From assembly GCF_050897975.1 (NCBI RefSeq), contig NZ_JBPAXY010000002.1, positions 186,001 to 250,000 on the forward strand: a stretch of DNA of 64,000 nt, given 5' to 3'. Numbering within the stretch: the stretch's first letter is position 1; the number at the start of each line of letters is the position of its first letter. Positions 54,380-63,493 of this stretch are shown in pieces. The position numbers and the translations under genes were made by a program. This DNA comes from Pseudooceanicola sp050897975 (GTDB lineage: Bacteria > Pseudomonadota > Alphaproteobacteria > Rhodobacterales > Rhodobacteraceae). The notes below the pieces were generated by a model that saw only the letters and a program-made list of their open reading frames with translations, did not search any database and was not told where the DNA came from.

Positions 54380-57300
54380 GGGGTGACCGTGATCCGCGTC
54401 TCGCCGGTATTGGCGCGGTAGCGGGGGCGGTACATATCCTCGACCGAGGCGGCGGGCAGCAGGTAGTCGCCCGGGCTGACCGCGCGCACCATATAGGCCA
54501 GGGTAAAGGGCTTGTCCCCGCGCCAGTCCAGCGCCGCCAGGAAGCGATCCGAGCGGAACTCGGTCATCTCGGTGCCGGCCACCTGCAACCACTCCAGCGC
54601 CTCGATATCGCCCGAGCGCAAGAGGCGCGGGTTGTCGATCTCGAAGCCTGCGGGCAGCGGGTCGTTAACCATCAGCCGGGCGCCCGTATCCTCGAAGGGC
54701 GTCACCGTCAGCACCACCACCAGGCGGGTGCCGCTGGCCAGGGTCTCGGGCGAGACCCGGTCGCCTTCGGGCGTGTAGTAGGCCCGCTCGATCCGGTAGC
54801 CATAGCCGCCCGCCGCCAGCGGCCCCTCGGGCACGCCCAGGGTGGTCAGGGTCAGATCGGTCGCCGCCGCCCCCTCGTTGCGGATCGCCACCGGCACCGG
54901 CGCGCTGCCCGGCAGTCTGCGCACCAGCGGGCCCGACAGCGGCGCGCCATCCACCGACAGGGCAGGCCCCGCCGGATCGTCCAAGAGGGCCGAAGCCGCC
55001 ATCAGGGTCCAGGCGCTTTCCTGGGTCGACAGCGGCCCCTCGACCGCCGCCAGCCGGTCCAGCAGGGCCTGGCGGTCCACCACCTGGGATCCTGCCTCGG
55101 CCGCCAGGGTCAGCAGCCCCGAGATGTCGCGCATCTGCGTGCCAAAGTCGTTGCGGATGCGGATCACCTCTGCCGTGCCACGCGGGGCGATCTTGGCCTG
55201 GGCGCGGGCGAACATGGCATCGGCGCGGGGCTGGTCGCCATACATCGCCAGGGCCGCACCCAGTTGCGCGGCGGCCAGGGGCGTGGCGAACTCGGCCCCC
55301 TTCACATCGGCGTAATAGCGCAGATCGCCCATGGCCGCCTCGCCCTCGCGGGCCAGCACCATCAGCTGATAGGCCAGCGCCTCGCCGCCGCCGTTGGTGT
55401 CGGCCTCGAAATCGGGGGCGAAGTTCACCAGGTTGCGCAGGTTGGCCAGAGCCCGGTCGAAGGCCGCCTCGGGCACCGCATGGCCCGCCAGCCGGGCGCG
55501 CGACAGGAAGTCGGTCACATAGGCGTCCAGCCAGGAGGTGCCGTCGGACCCCGCCCAGAGGCGGAACGACCCGCTGCCGGTCTGGCGCGACAGGACCCTG
55601 TCGATGGCGCCCGAGATCCGTTCGTCAACGCGGGTCTGGGTGGCCAGGCCCAGCAGGTCGGCCACCGGGGCCAGGGACAGCAACGGTAGCGCCTTCGACG
55701 TCACCTGTTCGGTGCAGCCGTAGGGGTATTGATCCAACAGCGCCAGCACCCCAGGCACATCCAGCCGCGCCAGCGGCCCGGCGGACAGCACCGCATGGGC
55801 CGTGTCCACGTCGAAGCCCGCGAAGGCGTCGGCGTTCAGGGTAAAGGTCGCCCCCGGCGCCAGGGCAAAGCGTTGCGTGCGCGAGACCTCGGGCGTGTTG
55901 CGCCGCACCGGCAGGGTCAGGGTCTTCTCCAGCCGCCGCCCATCGGGCGTGGTCAGCGAGACGGTGATCGGATAGTCGCCCTCGGCCGCCGCCGAGATCG
56001 GCAGGCGGTAGGCCTGTTTCTCGCCCGTGCCCAGGGTCACCGTGGCGGGCGCGGCCCCCAGGGCCAGACCCGGGGCGGCGGCGACCGACAGGGCCATCTG
56101 CCCCGTGGGGCCGGTGGCATGGACCAGCTCCAGCAGCAGCGAAGAGGTATCGCCCGGCGCCAGGAAGTTGGGGGTCGAGGTGGTGACCACCACCGGGTCG
56201 CGCACCAGCAGATCCTGCTCTGCCGCGCCCACCCCCGCCTGCGACCAGGCCACGGCCATCAGCCGCAGGGTGCCGTTGAAGGCGGGAATGTCGAAGCTGG
56301 CCTCGACGCTGCCATCGGCCCCCACGGCCAGCGGCCCCGAGAACCAGGTGACCAGATCCTCGGTCGGCGGCGGCGAGGCAAAGCGCGAGCCGCCCGCCGC
56401 GTCCCCGCCCGAGCGGATACGGCCCATCTCGCCCTGGCCGGGGTCGATCAGCCGCCCGTAAAGGTCGCGGATCTCCATCCCCAGGCGGCGCTGGCCGAAG
56501 TAATGGCCCTGCGGATCGGGGCTGTCGAAGCCGGTCAGGTTGAGGATGCCCAGATCGACGGCGGCCAGGGTCACATAGGCCTGATCGCCCGGCGCCACGC
56601 CCGCCACCTGCATCTGCGCGGTATAGCGGCCGCGCGGGTCGGCCTCGGGCGGCGAGATAAAGCGGACGGTCAGCGCCTTGTCGCCCGGCGCCACCGGGGC
56701 GTAATCCAGGCCCAGGGCGCGGGCCGGGCTGTGCCCCTGCCCGCCCTCCATGGGCCGCAGCAGGGTGGCGGTGACATAGGCCCCCGCGCCCCAGTCTTCG
56801 GTCACCGCCAGCGGGATCAGGTTTTCGCCCGCCGTGACCTCGACCACCTTCAGGTCGATCAGCCGGTTGGCCATCACCGCCACAAGGGCCGTGCCCGCGT
56901 CACGCGGCACCAGCCGCAACCGGGCCTCCTCGCCGGGGGCGTAGCTTTCGGCGTCCAGCGACAGCTCCAGCGTGTCGGGCGTGGTGGTGGTGTCGGCGGG
57001 CACGTACCAGCCCGCGTAGAAATCGACCGAGGCGGCGGTGCGGTCGTCGGCGGCACTTTCCACCACCAGCTCGTAACGGCCCCAGTCCACCGGCGCGGTC
57101 ACCTCGACCGGATCGGCGCCCAGGGTGGCACTGCCCGAGGTGACCTCGGTCCGGGTGGTGAAGCTTTCCCATTCCCAGGATCCGTACTGGTTGTACCACT
57201 GATAGCGGGTGGTGACCCGGTTCAGCCGCCAGGTGACCTCCATCCCCGCGGGGGTCAGATCCTGGGTCAGGGCGATCAGGTCAAAGGCGGCCTCGGTGCC

Positions 57301-59826
57301 CTCGGGCAGGGTGTCGTCAAAGGCGGGGCGGATGCCCAGGAAGGGCTCGGCGGGCAGGACCAGCTGGGTCAGGCGGCGCTCGATCGGGCGGCCCGAGCCT
57401 TCGGTGACCGTGGCATAGATCGTGGCCTGGGCGGGCATGGGCGTTTCCGCCTCGAAGCCGTCGAAGGCCACCGGCAGGGTGGCGCGGCCCGCCGCATCGG
57501 TGGTGGTGCTGTCGAAATAGAACCGCTCGCGCCGGGTTTCGGCGTCATGGCGGCCGAAGCGGTAGCCGGGGAAGGCCTCTAGCCGGTCACTGGTCGCCAG
57601 GACGGTGCTGCCCGAGACGGTCAGATCGGCGGCAGGCGCCCCGAAGAGATAGCGCGCCTCGACCGACAGGTCGCGGCTGCCGTCCAGGGGCATCGGCCCC
57701 TCGCCTGCCAGCGCCAGGGTGGCGTCGATGCGTTCGGGCAGGAAATCCTCGACCAGGACGCGGGTCTGGGCCAGGGCCGGGGCCTCTAGATCGGATTTCA
57801 GCGCCAGGGTCCAGCTGCCGCGCGGCACCGTGGCACCCACCGGGAAGGCAAAGACATAGCCCCCCGCCTGGCCCTCGGCCCGGGCCTGGCGGGCGTATTC
57901 CACCCCGTCGGGGCGGGTCAGGATGGCGGTCACCGGCAGCCCGTCCAGGGCGCGGGCGGTGCCGTCGCGGGCCAGGGCGGTGACATGGATCGTCTCGCCC
58001 GCGCGATAGGCGCCGCGGTCGGTGGTCAGGAAGACGTCGATGGCGCCCGCCGGTTCGCGGCCCGCCACGCCCCGGTCGGTCAGGTCAAAGGCCGGATCCT
58101 TCAGCGACAGGAAGGACATGTCGTCCTCGCCCGCCTGCGCCAGCAGAAGCGCGGGCGCCGCGCCGCCGGTGCCGCGCAGAAGGCCGGGGGCAAAGTGGGC
58201 CACGCCCTGGGCATCAGTCACCGCCTCGCCCAGCACCGCATTGGCGTTGGACAGCAGGGTCAGGGTGACCTCGGGTTTCGGCCCCGCATCGCCCAGGCCG
58301 CGCACCACCGCGTGCAGCCCGTCGGCCCCGGTCCAGCTGGTCAGGCCCAGATCGGTCAGCACGAACCACTGGGTGGCGGCGGGGGTTTCATATTCATCGC
58401 GCCCCGGCGCCCGGGCGCGCAGGGCATAGACGCCGGGCGCCTGCCCCGCCAGCGCCGTGTCCAGCGGCAGGCGGGTGGTGACATCGGTGTTGCGCGCCTT
58501 GCGCACCTCGCCCTGGCCCGACCAGATCTCGGTCGCCAGCTCTTCGGCGAATTCCTCGACCTCCCATTCGCCGATCTGGCGGTTGAACAGCTGGGCCTGG
58601 ATGGTGCGGATCAGGCCCCGGTCGGTGACCTTGAACAGGCGCAGATCCACCCGGTCGAGGTTGACCGTGTCGATGGGCAGCGCGGCCCCTGCCCCCCTGG
58701 CCAGGACATAACCCCGCCCCGGAAAGCGCAGCGCCGGGTCGCGGTCGGGGATGGCCACGCGGAAGGTGGCATCGGCGGCCAGCCCCTCGCCCGCGCGCGA
58801 CGGCAGGCCCGCGCGCAGGGTGTAGCTGTAGCTTTGCCCATGGGCGCCGCCGATGATGCACAGGCGCGGGCCCGCCACCTCGACCGCCATCGTGGCCTCG
58901 GGCAGCTGCACGTAGTCGGCATAATCGACCCCGGTCTTGGCCAGGGGATCGGTGAAATTCATGCAGACGCGCGGCAGGGCGGCCTCGGCCTCGACCGCGT
59001 AATCCTCGACCCGGAAACCATAGAGAGAGGCCGCGCGCTCCAGCAGCTCGGCGATGTCGCTGCGGTTCGACAGGCGGCTGGCCAGGCGCAGCACGGGCAC
59101 CATGGCGGTGCCGGTGTCGGTTTCCTCAAACGCCTGGGCCAGCAGGTACAGCGCCTGGGCGCGCACCGCGTCGGGCCCGGCGCGCAGATAGGCGTTCAGG
59201 GCCGCCGGGACGGCGCGGCGGTGATAGGTGCGGGTCTGCCCCGCATCCTCTAGCGCAACCTGGCGCAGCATGTCGGAATAAAGCGCCCAGTCGGCGCTGG
59301 CGTCACTATTGGCCGCGGCCGCCCCCGCATAGCGCAGGGCGCGCAGGAAATCGCCCTCGCGCGCCGCGCTGTTGGCGGTGTCGCGCAGCGTGGCCGCGTC
59401 CAGATCGCCCGCCGTATGGAACCACGAGATCCGCAGCGCCAGGTCGCGCGCCTCGGCCAGGCGGGCCTCGGTGGCGATCTCGGGCAGCTCGGCGGCGCGC
59501 ATCCGCCCCAGATCCTGGGCGCGGGCCTCGACCGGGATCACCTTGGCGGAATAGGCCCCGTCATAGGGCGCCTGGCCGGTAACGCTGGCCTTGGGAAAGC
59601 ACGAATTGTTGCGGCTGTTGAAGGTGACGGCGGTACATTGGTCATCCTCCAGGCAGGCGGTGCGGCAGGCCTGCACCGTGGTATCAAAGAGCTGCCCCAG
59701 GTCGCGGCCCGCGAAATCGGTATTCGCGAAGACCAGCATCCGCTTGTCCGGCAATGGCCCCTCTTGTGCCTGGGCGGAACCAAGAAGGGTAAGGCCCGTA
59801 AACAGGGCGGCCAGAACGCGTTTCAT
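54376..59826 (-). CDS. Bacterial alpha-2-macroglobulin with N-terminal PAN/Apple domain
   Basis: 1816-residue exported protease trap. The signal peptide (LAALFTGLTLLGSAQA, cut before QEGPLPDK) has no lipobox, so the protein is probably soluble in the periplasm, unlike the E. coli lipoprotein. Residues about 22-100 form a PAN/Apple-like domain with Cys in VQACRTACLEDDQCTAVTF and NNSCFPK. Macroglobulin repeats follow, with a bait region near the middle. The thioester motif CTEQ is present (Cys1371 in YPYGCTEQVTSKALP), so target proteases can be trapped covalently. Coupled to pbpC, it likely guards the periplasm when the wall is damaged. GGCAGGAGA precedes the ATG. Confidence 0.95.
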   Translation of the reverse strand: MKRVLAALFTGLTLLGSAQAQEGPLPDKRMLVFANTDFAGRDLGQLFDTTVQACRTACLEDDQCTAVTFNSRNNSCFPKASVTGQAPYDGAYSAKVIPVEARAQDLGRMRAAELPEIATEARLAEARDLALRISWFHTAGDLDAATLRDTANSAAREGDFLRALRYAGAAAANSDASADWALYSDMLRQVALEDAGQTRTYHRRAVPAALNAYLRAGPDAVRAQALYLLAQAFEETDTGTAMVPVLRLASRLSNRSDIAELLERAASLYGFRVEDYAVEAEAALPRVCMNFTDPLAKTGVDYADYVQLPEATMAVEVAGPRLCIIGGAHGQSYSYTLRAGLPSRAGEGLAADATFRVAIPDRDPALRFPGRGYVLARGAGAALPIDTVNLDRVDLRLFKVTDRGLIRTIQAQLFNRQIGEWEVEEFAEELATEIWSGQGEVRKARNTDVTTRLPLDTALAGQAPGVYALRARAPGRDEYETPAATQWFVLTDLGLTSWTGADGLHAVVRGLGDAGPKPEVTLTLLSNANAVLGEAVTDAQGVAHFAPGLLRGTGGAAPALLLAQAGEDDMSFLSLKDPAFDLTDRGVAGREPAGAIDVFLTTDRGAYRAGETIHVTALARDGTARALDGLPVTAILTRPDGVEYARQARAEGQAGGYVFAFPVGATVPRGSWTLALKSDLEAPALAQTRVLVEDFLPERIDATLALAGEGPMPLDGSRDLSVEARYLFGAPAADLTVSGSTVLATSDRLEAFPGYRFGRHDAETRRERFYFDSTTTDAAGRATLPVAFDGFEAETPMPAQATIYATVTEGSGRPIERRLTQLVLPAEPFLGIRPAFDDTLPEGTEAAFDLIALTQDLTPAGMEVTWRLNRVTTRYQWYNQYGSWEWESFTTRTEVTSGSATLGADPVEVTAPVDWGRYELVVESAADDRTAASVDFYAGWYVPADTTTTPDTLELSLDAESYAPGEEARLRLVPRDAGTALVAVMANRLIDLKVVEVTAGENLIPLAVTEDWGAGAYVTATLLRPMEGGQGHSPARALGLDYAPVAPGDKALTVRFISPPEADPRGRYTAQMQVAGVAPGDQAYVTLAAVDLGILNLTGFDSPDPQGHYFGQRRLGMEIRDLYGRLIDPGQGEMGRIRSGGDAAGGSRFASPPPTEDLVTWFSGPLAVGADGSVEASFDIPAFNGTLRLMAVAWSQAGVGAAEQDLLVRDPVVVTTSTPNFLAPGDTSSLLLELVHATGPTGQMALSVAAAPGLALGAAPATVTLGTGEKQAYRLPISAAAEGDYPITVSLTTPDGRRLEKTLTLPVRRNTPEVSRTQRFALAPGATFTLNADAFAGFDVDTAHAVLSAGPLARLDVPGVLALLDQYPYGCTEQVTSKALPLLSLAPVADLLGLATQTRVDERISGAIDRVLSRQTGSGSFRLWAGSDGTSWLDAYVTDFLSRARLAGHAVPEAAFDRALANLRNLVNFAPDFEADTNGGGEALAYQLMVLAREGEAAMGDLRYYADVKGAEFATPLAAAQLGAALAMYGDQPRADAMFARAQAKIAPRGTAEVIRIRNDFGTQMRDISGLLTLAAEAGSQVVDRQALLDRLAAVEGPLSTQESAWTLMAASALLDDPAGPALSVDGAPLSGPLVRRLPGSAPVPVAIRNEGAAATDLTLTTLGVPEGPLAAGGYGYRIERAYYTPEGDRVSPETLASGTRLVVVLTVTPFEDTGARLMVNDPLPAGFEIDNPRLLRSGDIEALEWLQVAGTEMTEFRSDRFLAALDWRGDKPFTLAYMVRAVSPGDYLLPAASVEDMYRPRYRANTGETRITVTP

Positions 59827-60031
59827 CGAAAATCTCCTGCCAATATGGGCCCGAACCTGCCCCTCCGGGCCCGCACAGGCAAGGATTCTGTGCCGATGCC
59901 GACAAAGCTAAACGGTTTTTTCATACCCCGGTCGCAGTCTGCCAAGGCCCCCAGAGGGCCCCGATCCGAGACCCGGCCCAATTCCAGAACCGGCCCCAAG
60001 CGGAGACCCAACCCCAAGCGGAGAACCGGCA

Positions 60032-62374
60032 ATGAGCCTAGCAAGCAAACTGGCGGAGGAGCGTCGCGCGCGCCTTGCGGCGGAACGCCTGCTTGAGCTG
60101 AAGCAGGCAGAGCTTCATGCCGCCAACCGCAAACTGGGACGACACGCCAAGCTGCTGTCGGACCAGATCCACGAGAAACGCGCCGAGGTCGAGGCCGTGC
60201 TGGGCGCCCACCAGAAGGTCCAATCCGACCTCGACGTGGCGCATCAGCGCATTGCCGTGGCCGAGCGGCGGCTGTGGCTGTCGATCGAGACCATTCCCGA
60301 CGGCTTCGCCTTCTGGGATGCCGAAGGGACGATGATCGCCGCCAACCGCGCCTGGTGCATGGTCTTCGACGGGCTGGAAGAGGTGGCCCCGGGCATCAGC
60401 TATATGCGGACCCTGCAACTGGCCACCGAGGAAGGGGTGATCGACATCGGCGACACCGCCCCGGTGGACTGGCGCCACCAGATGATGATGCGCTGGCAGG
60501 CCCCGGCGCCGGAGCCGCGGGTGATCCGGCTGTGGAACGGCCAATACGTCAAACTGCTGGATCAGCGCGGGCACGAAGGCGACGTGGTGACCCTGGCGCT
60601 GAACATCACCTCGACCGTGCGCTATGAACGGCGCCTGCGCGAGGCGCGTCAGCGCGCCGAGGCGGCCAATCGCGCCAAATCCACCTTCCTGGCCAATATG
60701 TCCCACGAGATCCGGACGCCGATGAACGGCGTCGTCGGCATGGCCGACCTGCTGGCCGATACCGAGCTGAGCGAGGAACAGCGCCTCTACGTCGACACGA
60801 TCCGCAATTCCGGCGAGGCCCTGCTGGTGATCATCAACGACGTGCTGGATTATTCCAAGATCGAGGCCGAGCGGCTGGTGCTGCATCCCGAACCTTTCGA
60901 CCTGGAACGCTGCATCCATGAGGTGGCCCTGCTGATGCGGCCCCATGCGCGCGAAAAGGGGCTGTCGCTGGTCATCGACTACGACCTTTTCACCCCCACG
61001 GGCTTTGTCGGCGATCCCGGGCGGATCCGCCAGGTGCTGACCAATCTGGTGGGCAATGCGGTCAAGTTCACGGCCCATGGCCATGTGCTGATCCGGGTGG
61101 TGGGCCTGCCCGCAGGCGACGGGCGCTGCGACGTGACCGTCACGGTCGAGGATACCGGCATCGGCATTGCCCCCGAGAAGGCGGGGATGATCTTTGGCGA
61201 GTTCAACCAGATCGACAGCGACACCGCCCGCCAGTTCGAGGGGACGGGGCTGGGCCTGGCGATCTCGGAAAAGCTGGTGACGCTAATGGACGGGCGGATC
61301 TGGGTCGACAGCGCCCTGGGCGAGGGCTCGGCCTTCGGGTTCCGTATCGCCCTGCCCCTGGCCGAGGGGACGGCGGCGCGCGAGGGCCCCGCCCCGGTGC
61401 CCGATCTGGGCCGGGTCCTGCTGGTGGACGACAACGAGTTGCAGCGTGACATCCTGGAGAAACAGCTGTCGGTGCTGGGGGCTCAGGTGGTCAGCTGCAC
61501 CAGCGGGGCCGAGGCGCTGGCGCGGCTGGAGGGGGCCGATCTGGTGGTGACCGATCACAACATGGCCGAGATGGACGGGATGGAGCTGGCCGAGGCGATC
61601 CGCGACGCGGGATCCCAGGTGCCGATCATCCTCTTCACCCCCGCCGTGCATTTCGCCGAGCTGGACCCGGCCCGGCGCCATCTGCACGCCGTGCTGCAAA
61701 GCCCCTGCCTGCGCGACGATTTCTTCGCCGTGCTGCGCGGGCTGGGCCGGGACGCGGGCGCGGGCGCCCCCGACAGTGCCGAGGCGCCCGGCGGCGACCC
61801 GGCTCTGCCTGTGCCCCCCCGGCCCAGCCCCGCCCGGCGCGCGGCGCGGGTGCTGGCGGCCGAGGACAACAAGACCAACCGCCTGGTCTTTGGCAAACTG
61901 CTGGCCCAGGCGGATATCGAGCTGCGCTTTGCCGAGAACGGCGCCGAGGCGGTGGCGCTTCATGCCACCTTCGCCCCCGATCTGATCTTCATGGATATTT
62001 CCATGCCGCAGATGGACGGGATCGAGGCCACCCGGCAGATCCGTGCCGCCGAGGCAAAGGCGGGTAGCCCGCCGGTGCCGATCGTCGCCATGACCGCCCA
62101 TGCGCTGGACGGCGACGCGGCGCGTTTCCTGGCCGAGGGGCTGGATCACTACCTGTCGAAGCCGCTGCGCAAGGCTGATGTGCTGGACATGCTGGCGCAG
62201 CTGACCCCGGCGGAGCTGCGCCCGCCCTTCCACGCCCCGCCCGATCCGGCGCAGACCGAGGCGGGACCGACCCCAGAGGGACCGGGCGAGGCCCCCTGGG
62301 CACCGCCTCTGCCGGAGGCGGAGGACGAAAGCTGGACACGGCGTGAGGCCGAGGAAAGTTCGGAAGCGGGTTAG
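60032..62374 (+). CDS. Hybrid histidine kinase with two receiver domains
   Basis: 780-residue cytoplasmic sensor kinase without membrane helices. Residues about 1-85 are a coiled coil, 86-210 a PAS-like domain (RLWLSIETIPDGFAFWDAEG), 211-290 the dimerisation domain with phospho-acceptor His225 in MSHEIRTPMNG, then the ATPase domain (NLVGNAVKFT, DTGIGIAPEK, GTGLGLAIS). Receiver 1 (about 460-575) has Asp508 but SPC where the conserved Lys-Pro should be. Receiver 2 (about 605-725) has Asp655 in FMDISMPQMDG and the normal LSKP. A Pro/Glu-rich tail ends it. No HPt domain or partner regulator is nearby. AGCGGAG precedes the ATG. Confidence 0.92.
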   Translation: MSLASKLAEERRARLAAERLLELKQAELHAANRKLGRHAKLLSDQIHEKRAEVEAVLGAHQKVQSDLDVAHQRIAVAERRLWLSIETIPDGFAFWDAEGTMIAANRAWCMVFDGLEEVAPGISYMRTLQLATEEGVIDIGDTAPVDWRHQMMMRWQAPAPEPRVIRLWNGQYVKLLDQRGHEGDVVTLALNITSTVRYERRLREARQRAEAANRAKSTFLANMSHEIRTPMNGVVGMADLLADTELSEEQRLYVDTIRNSGEALLVIINDVLDYSKIEAERLVLHPEPFDLERCIHEVALLMRPHAREKGLSLVIDYDLFTPTGFVGDPGRIRQVLTNLVGNAVKFTAHGHVLIRVVGLPAGDGRCDVTVTVEDTGIGIAPEKAGMIFGEFNQIDSDTARQFEGTGLGLAISEKLVTLMDGRIWVDSALGEGSAFGFRIALPLAEGTAAREGPAPVPDLGRVLLVDDNELQRDILEKQLSVLGAQVVSCTSGAEALARLEGADLVVTDHNMAEMDGMELAEAIRDAGSQVPIILFTPAVHFAELDPARRHLHAVLQSPCLRDDFFAVLRGLGRDAGAGAPDSAEAPGGDPALPVPPRPSPARRAARVLAAEDNKTNRLVFGKLLAQADIELRFAENGAEAVALHATFAPDLIFMDISMPQMDGIEATRQIRAAEAKAGSPPVPIVAMTAHALDGDAARFLAEGLDHYLSKPLRKADVLDMLAQLTPAELRPPFHAPPDPAQTEAGPTPEGPGEAPWAPPLPEAEDESWTRREAEESSEAG

Positions 62375-62384
62375 GGGATCGGGT

Positions 62385-62556
62385 GGGGGATCTGGCCCCC
62401 GTCGCCGGAGGGCGACTTATGGACAGGACGTGGGGGCTCTGCCCCCCCCCCCCCGGTCGCTGGAAGGCGACAAATAGAAGAAAGAAAGGGAGGCTCTGCC
62501 CCCCTTGAGCCCTGACGGGCTCAATTCCCCCCGGGATATTTTTGGCAATGAGAAGA
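62385..62556 (+). repeat. Stacked dispersed repeat: two tail-B units and one tail-A unit
   Basis: Unit 1: GGGGGATCTGGCCCCC, GTCGCCGGAGGGCGAC, TTATGGACAGGACG. Unit 2: GGGGGCTCTGCCCCC (with a run of 12 C), GTCGCTGGAAGGCGAC, AAATAGAAGAAAGAAAGGG. Unit 3: AGGCTCTGCCCCCC, TTGAGCCC-TGAC-GGGCTCAA, then CCCCCCGGG and ATATTTTTGGCAATGAGAAG. Same B-B-A order as at 9396-9574. It follows the kinase stop by 10 bases. Confidence 0.8.
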
Positions 62557-62645
62557 GAGGGGGGCGGGTGAGGGGGCGGCCTTGGACCTCGAAGCCCCGG
62601 TGGCGCCCCGGCTGAGACGGAGGTCAACGGGGGGCGCCTGCGGGG

Positions 62646-63425
62646 TCAGGCGGCCTGGGCTTCGGCGTCGCGCAGGAAGACCGGGGCGGTCGGGGTCGAG
62701 CGGTCGGGCTGGTAGAGATAGCCGCCGCTGTCGAACTCGGTCAGGCCCGCGGGGTCGGTCAGGCGGCGGGTGATGACGAAGCGCGCCATGGCGCCGCGCG
62801 CCCGTTTGGCGTTGAAGGAGATCACCTTTTCGGCGCCGTTCTTCACATCGAGGAAGGTCGGCGTGATGACCGTCAACCCCAGGGCGTCCAGATCCACCGC
62901 GCCGAAATATTCCTGGCTGGCGCAGTTGATCAGCGTGTCGGTGCCCAGCGTCCTGGCCTGGTCCTTCAGCGCGCGGGCGATCTTGTCGCCCCAGAACTGA
63001 TAGAGGTTGGTGCCCCGCTCGGTCTTCAGCCGGGTGCCCATTTCCAGCCGGTAGGGCTGCATCCCGTCGAAGGGGCGCAGCACACCGTATAGGCCCGACA
63101 GGATGCGCAGGTGTTCCTGGGCGAAGGCCAGCTCTTCGGGGTCGAGCGAGGCGGCGTCCAGCCCCTGGTAGGTGTCGCCCGCGAAGGCATGGATCGCCGG
63201 GCGCAGGGCCTCGGGGGCGGGGTCCGTCGCATAGTCGCGGTAGCGGTCGTAGTTCAGCTTGGCCAGGCTGTCGGACAGATGCATCAGCTTGGCGATCTCG
63301 CCCACCGACTTTTCGCGCATCACGCCGATCAATTCGGCGCTGTCGTCGGGGAAGGGCAGCGGGGTCAGTTCCGCCGCGCGGGCGGTCCAGTCCAGTTTCT
63401 TGGCCGGTGAGACGACGATCAGCAT
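62646..63425 (-). CDS. yaaA: Peroxide stress protein YaaA (DUF328)
   Basis: 259-residue protein of the YaaA family, which in E. coli lowers free intracellular iron during peroxide stress and binds DNA. Marks are MLIVVSPAKKLD at the start, LMHLSDSLAKLNYDRYRDY near 47, AFAGDTYQGLDA near 79, LRILSGLYGVLRPFDGMQPY near 106, and VISFNAKRARGAMARFVI near 201. Length is normal. AGGGGAAGAAT precedes the ATG. Confidence 0.94.
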   Translation of the reverse strand: MLIVVSPAKKLDWTARAAELTPLPFPDDSAELIGVMREKSVGEIAKLMHLSDSLAKLNYDRYRDYATDPAPEALRPAIHAFAGDTYQGLDAASLDPEELAFAQEHLRILSGLYGVLRPFDGMQPYRLEMGTRLKTERGTNLYQFWGDKIARALKDQARTLGTDTLINCASQEYFGAVDLDALGLTVITPTFLDVKNGAEKVISFNAKRARGAMARFVITRRLTDPAGLTEFDSGGYLYQPDRSTPTAPVFLRDAEAQAA

Positions 63426-63493
63426 ATTCTTCCCCTTCTGTCTGCCGGTCCCAGATAAGCGATCCGGGGCCGAGGTCCAGCCCCCTGCGGCGA

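Noticed and set aside
53869..55689. 606-codon and similar open frames opposite pbpC and the macroglobulin
   Set aside because: Antisense shadows with Arg/Pro/Gly-rich translation; the minus-strand genes have complete domain motifs.
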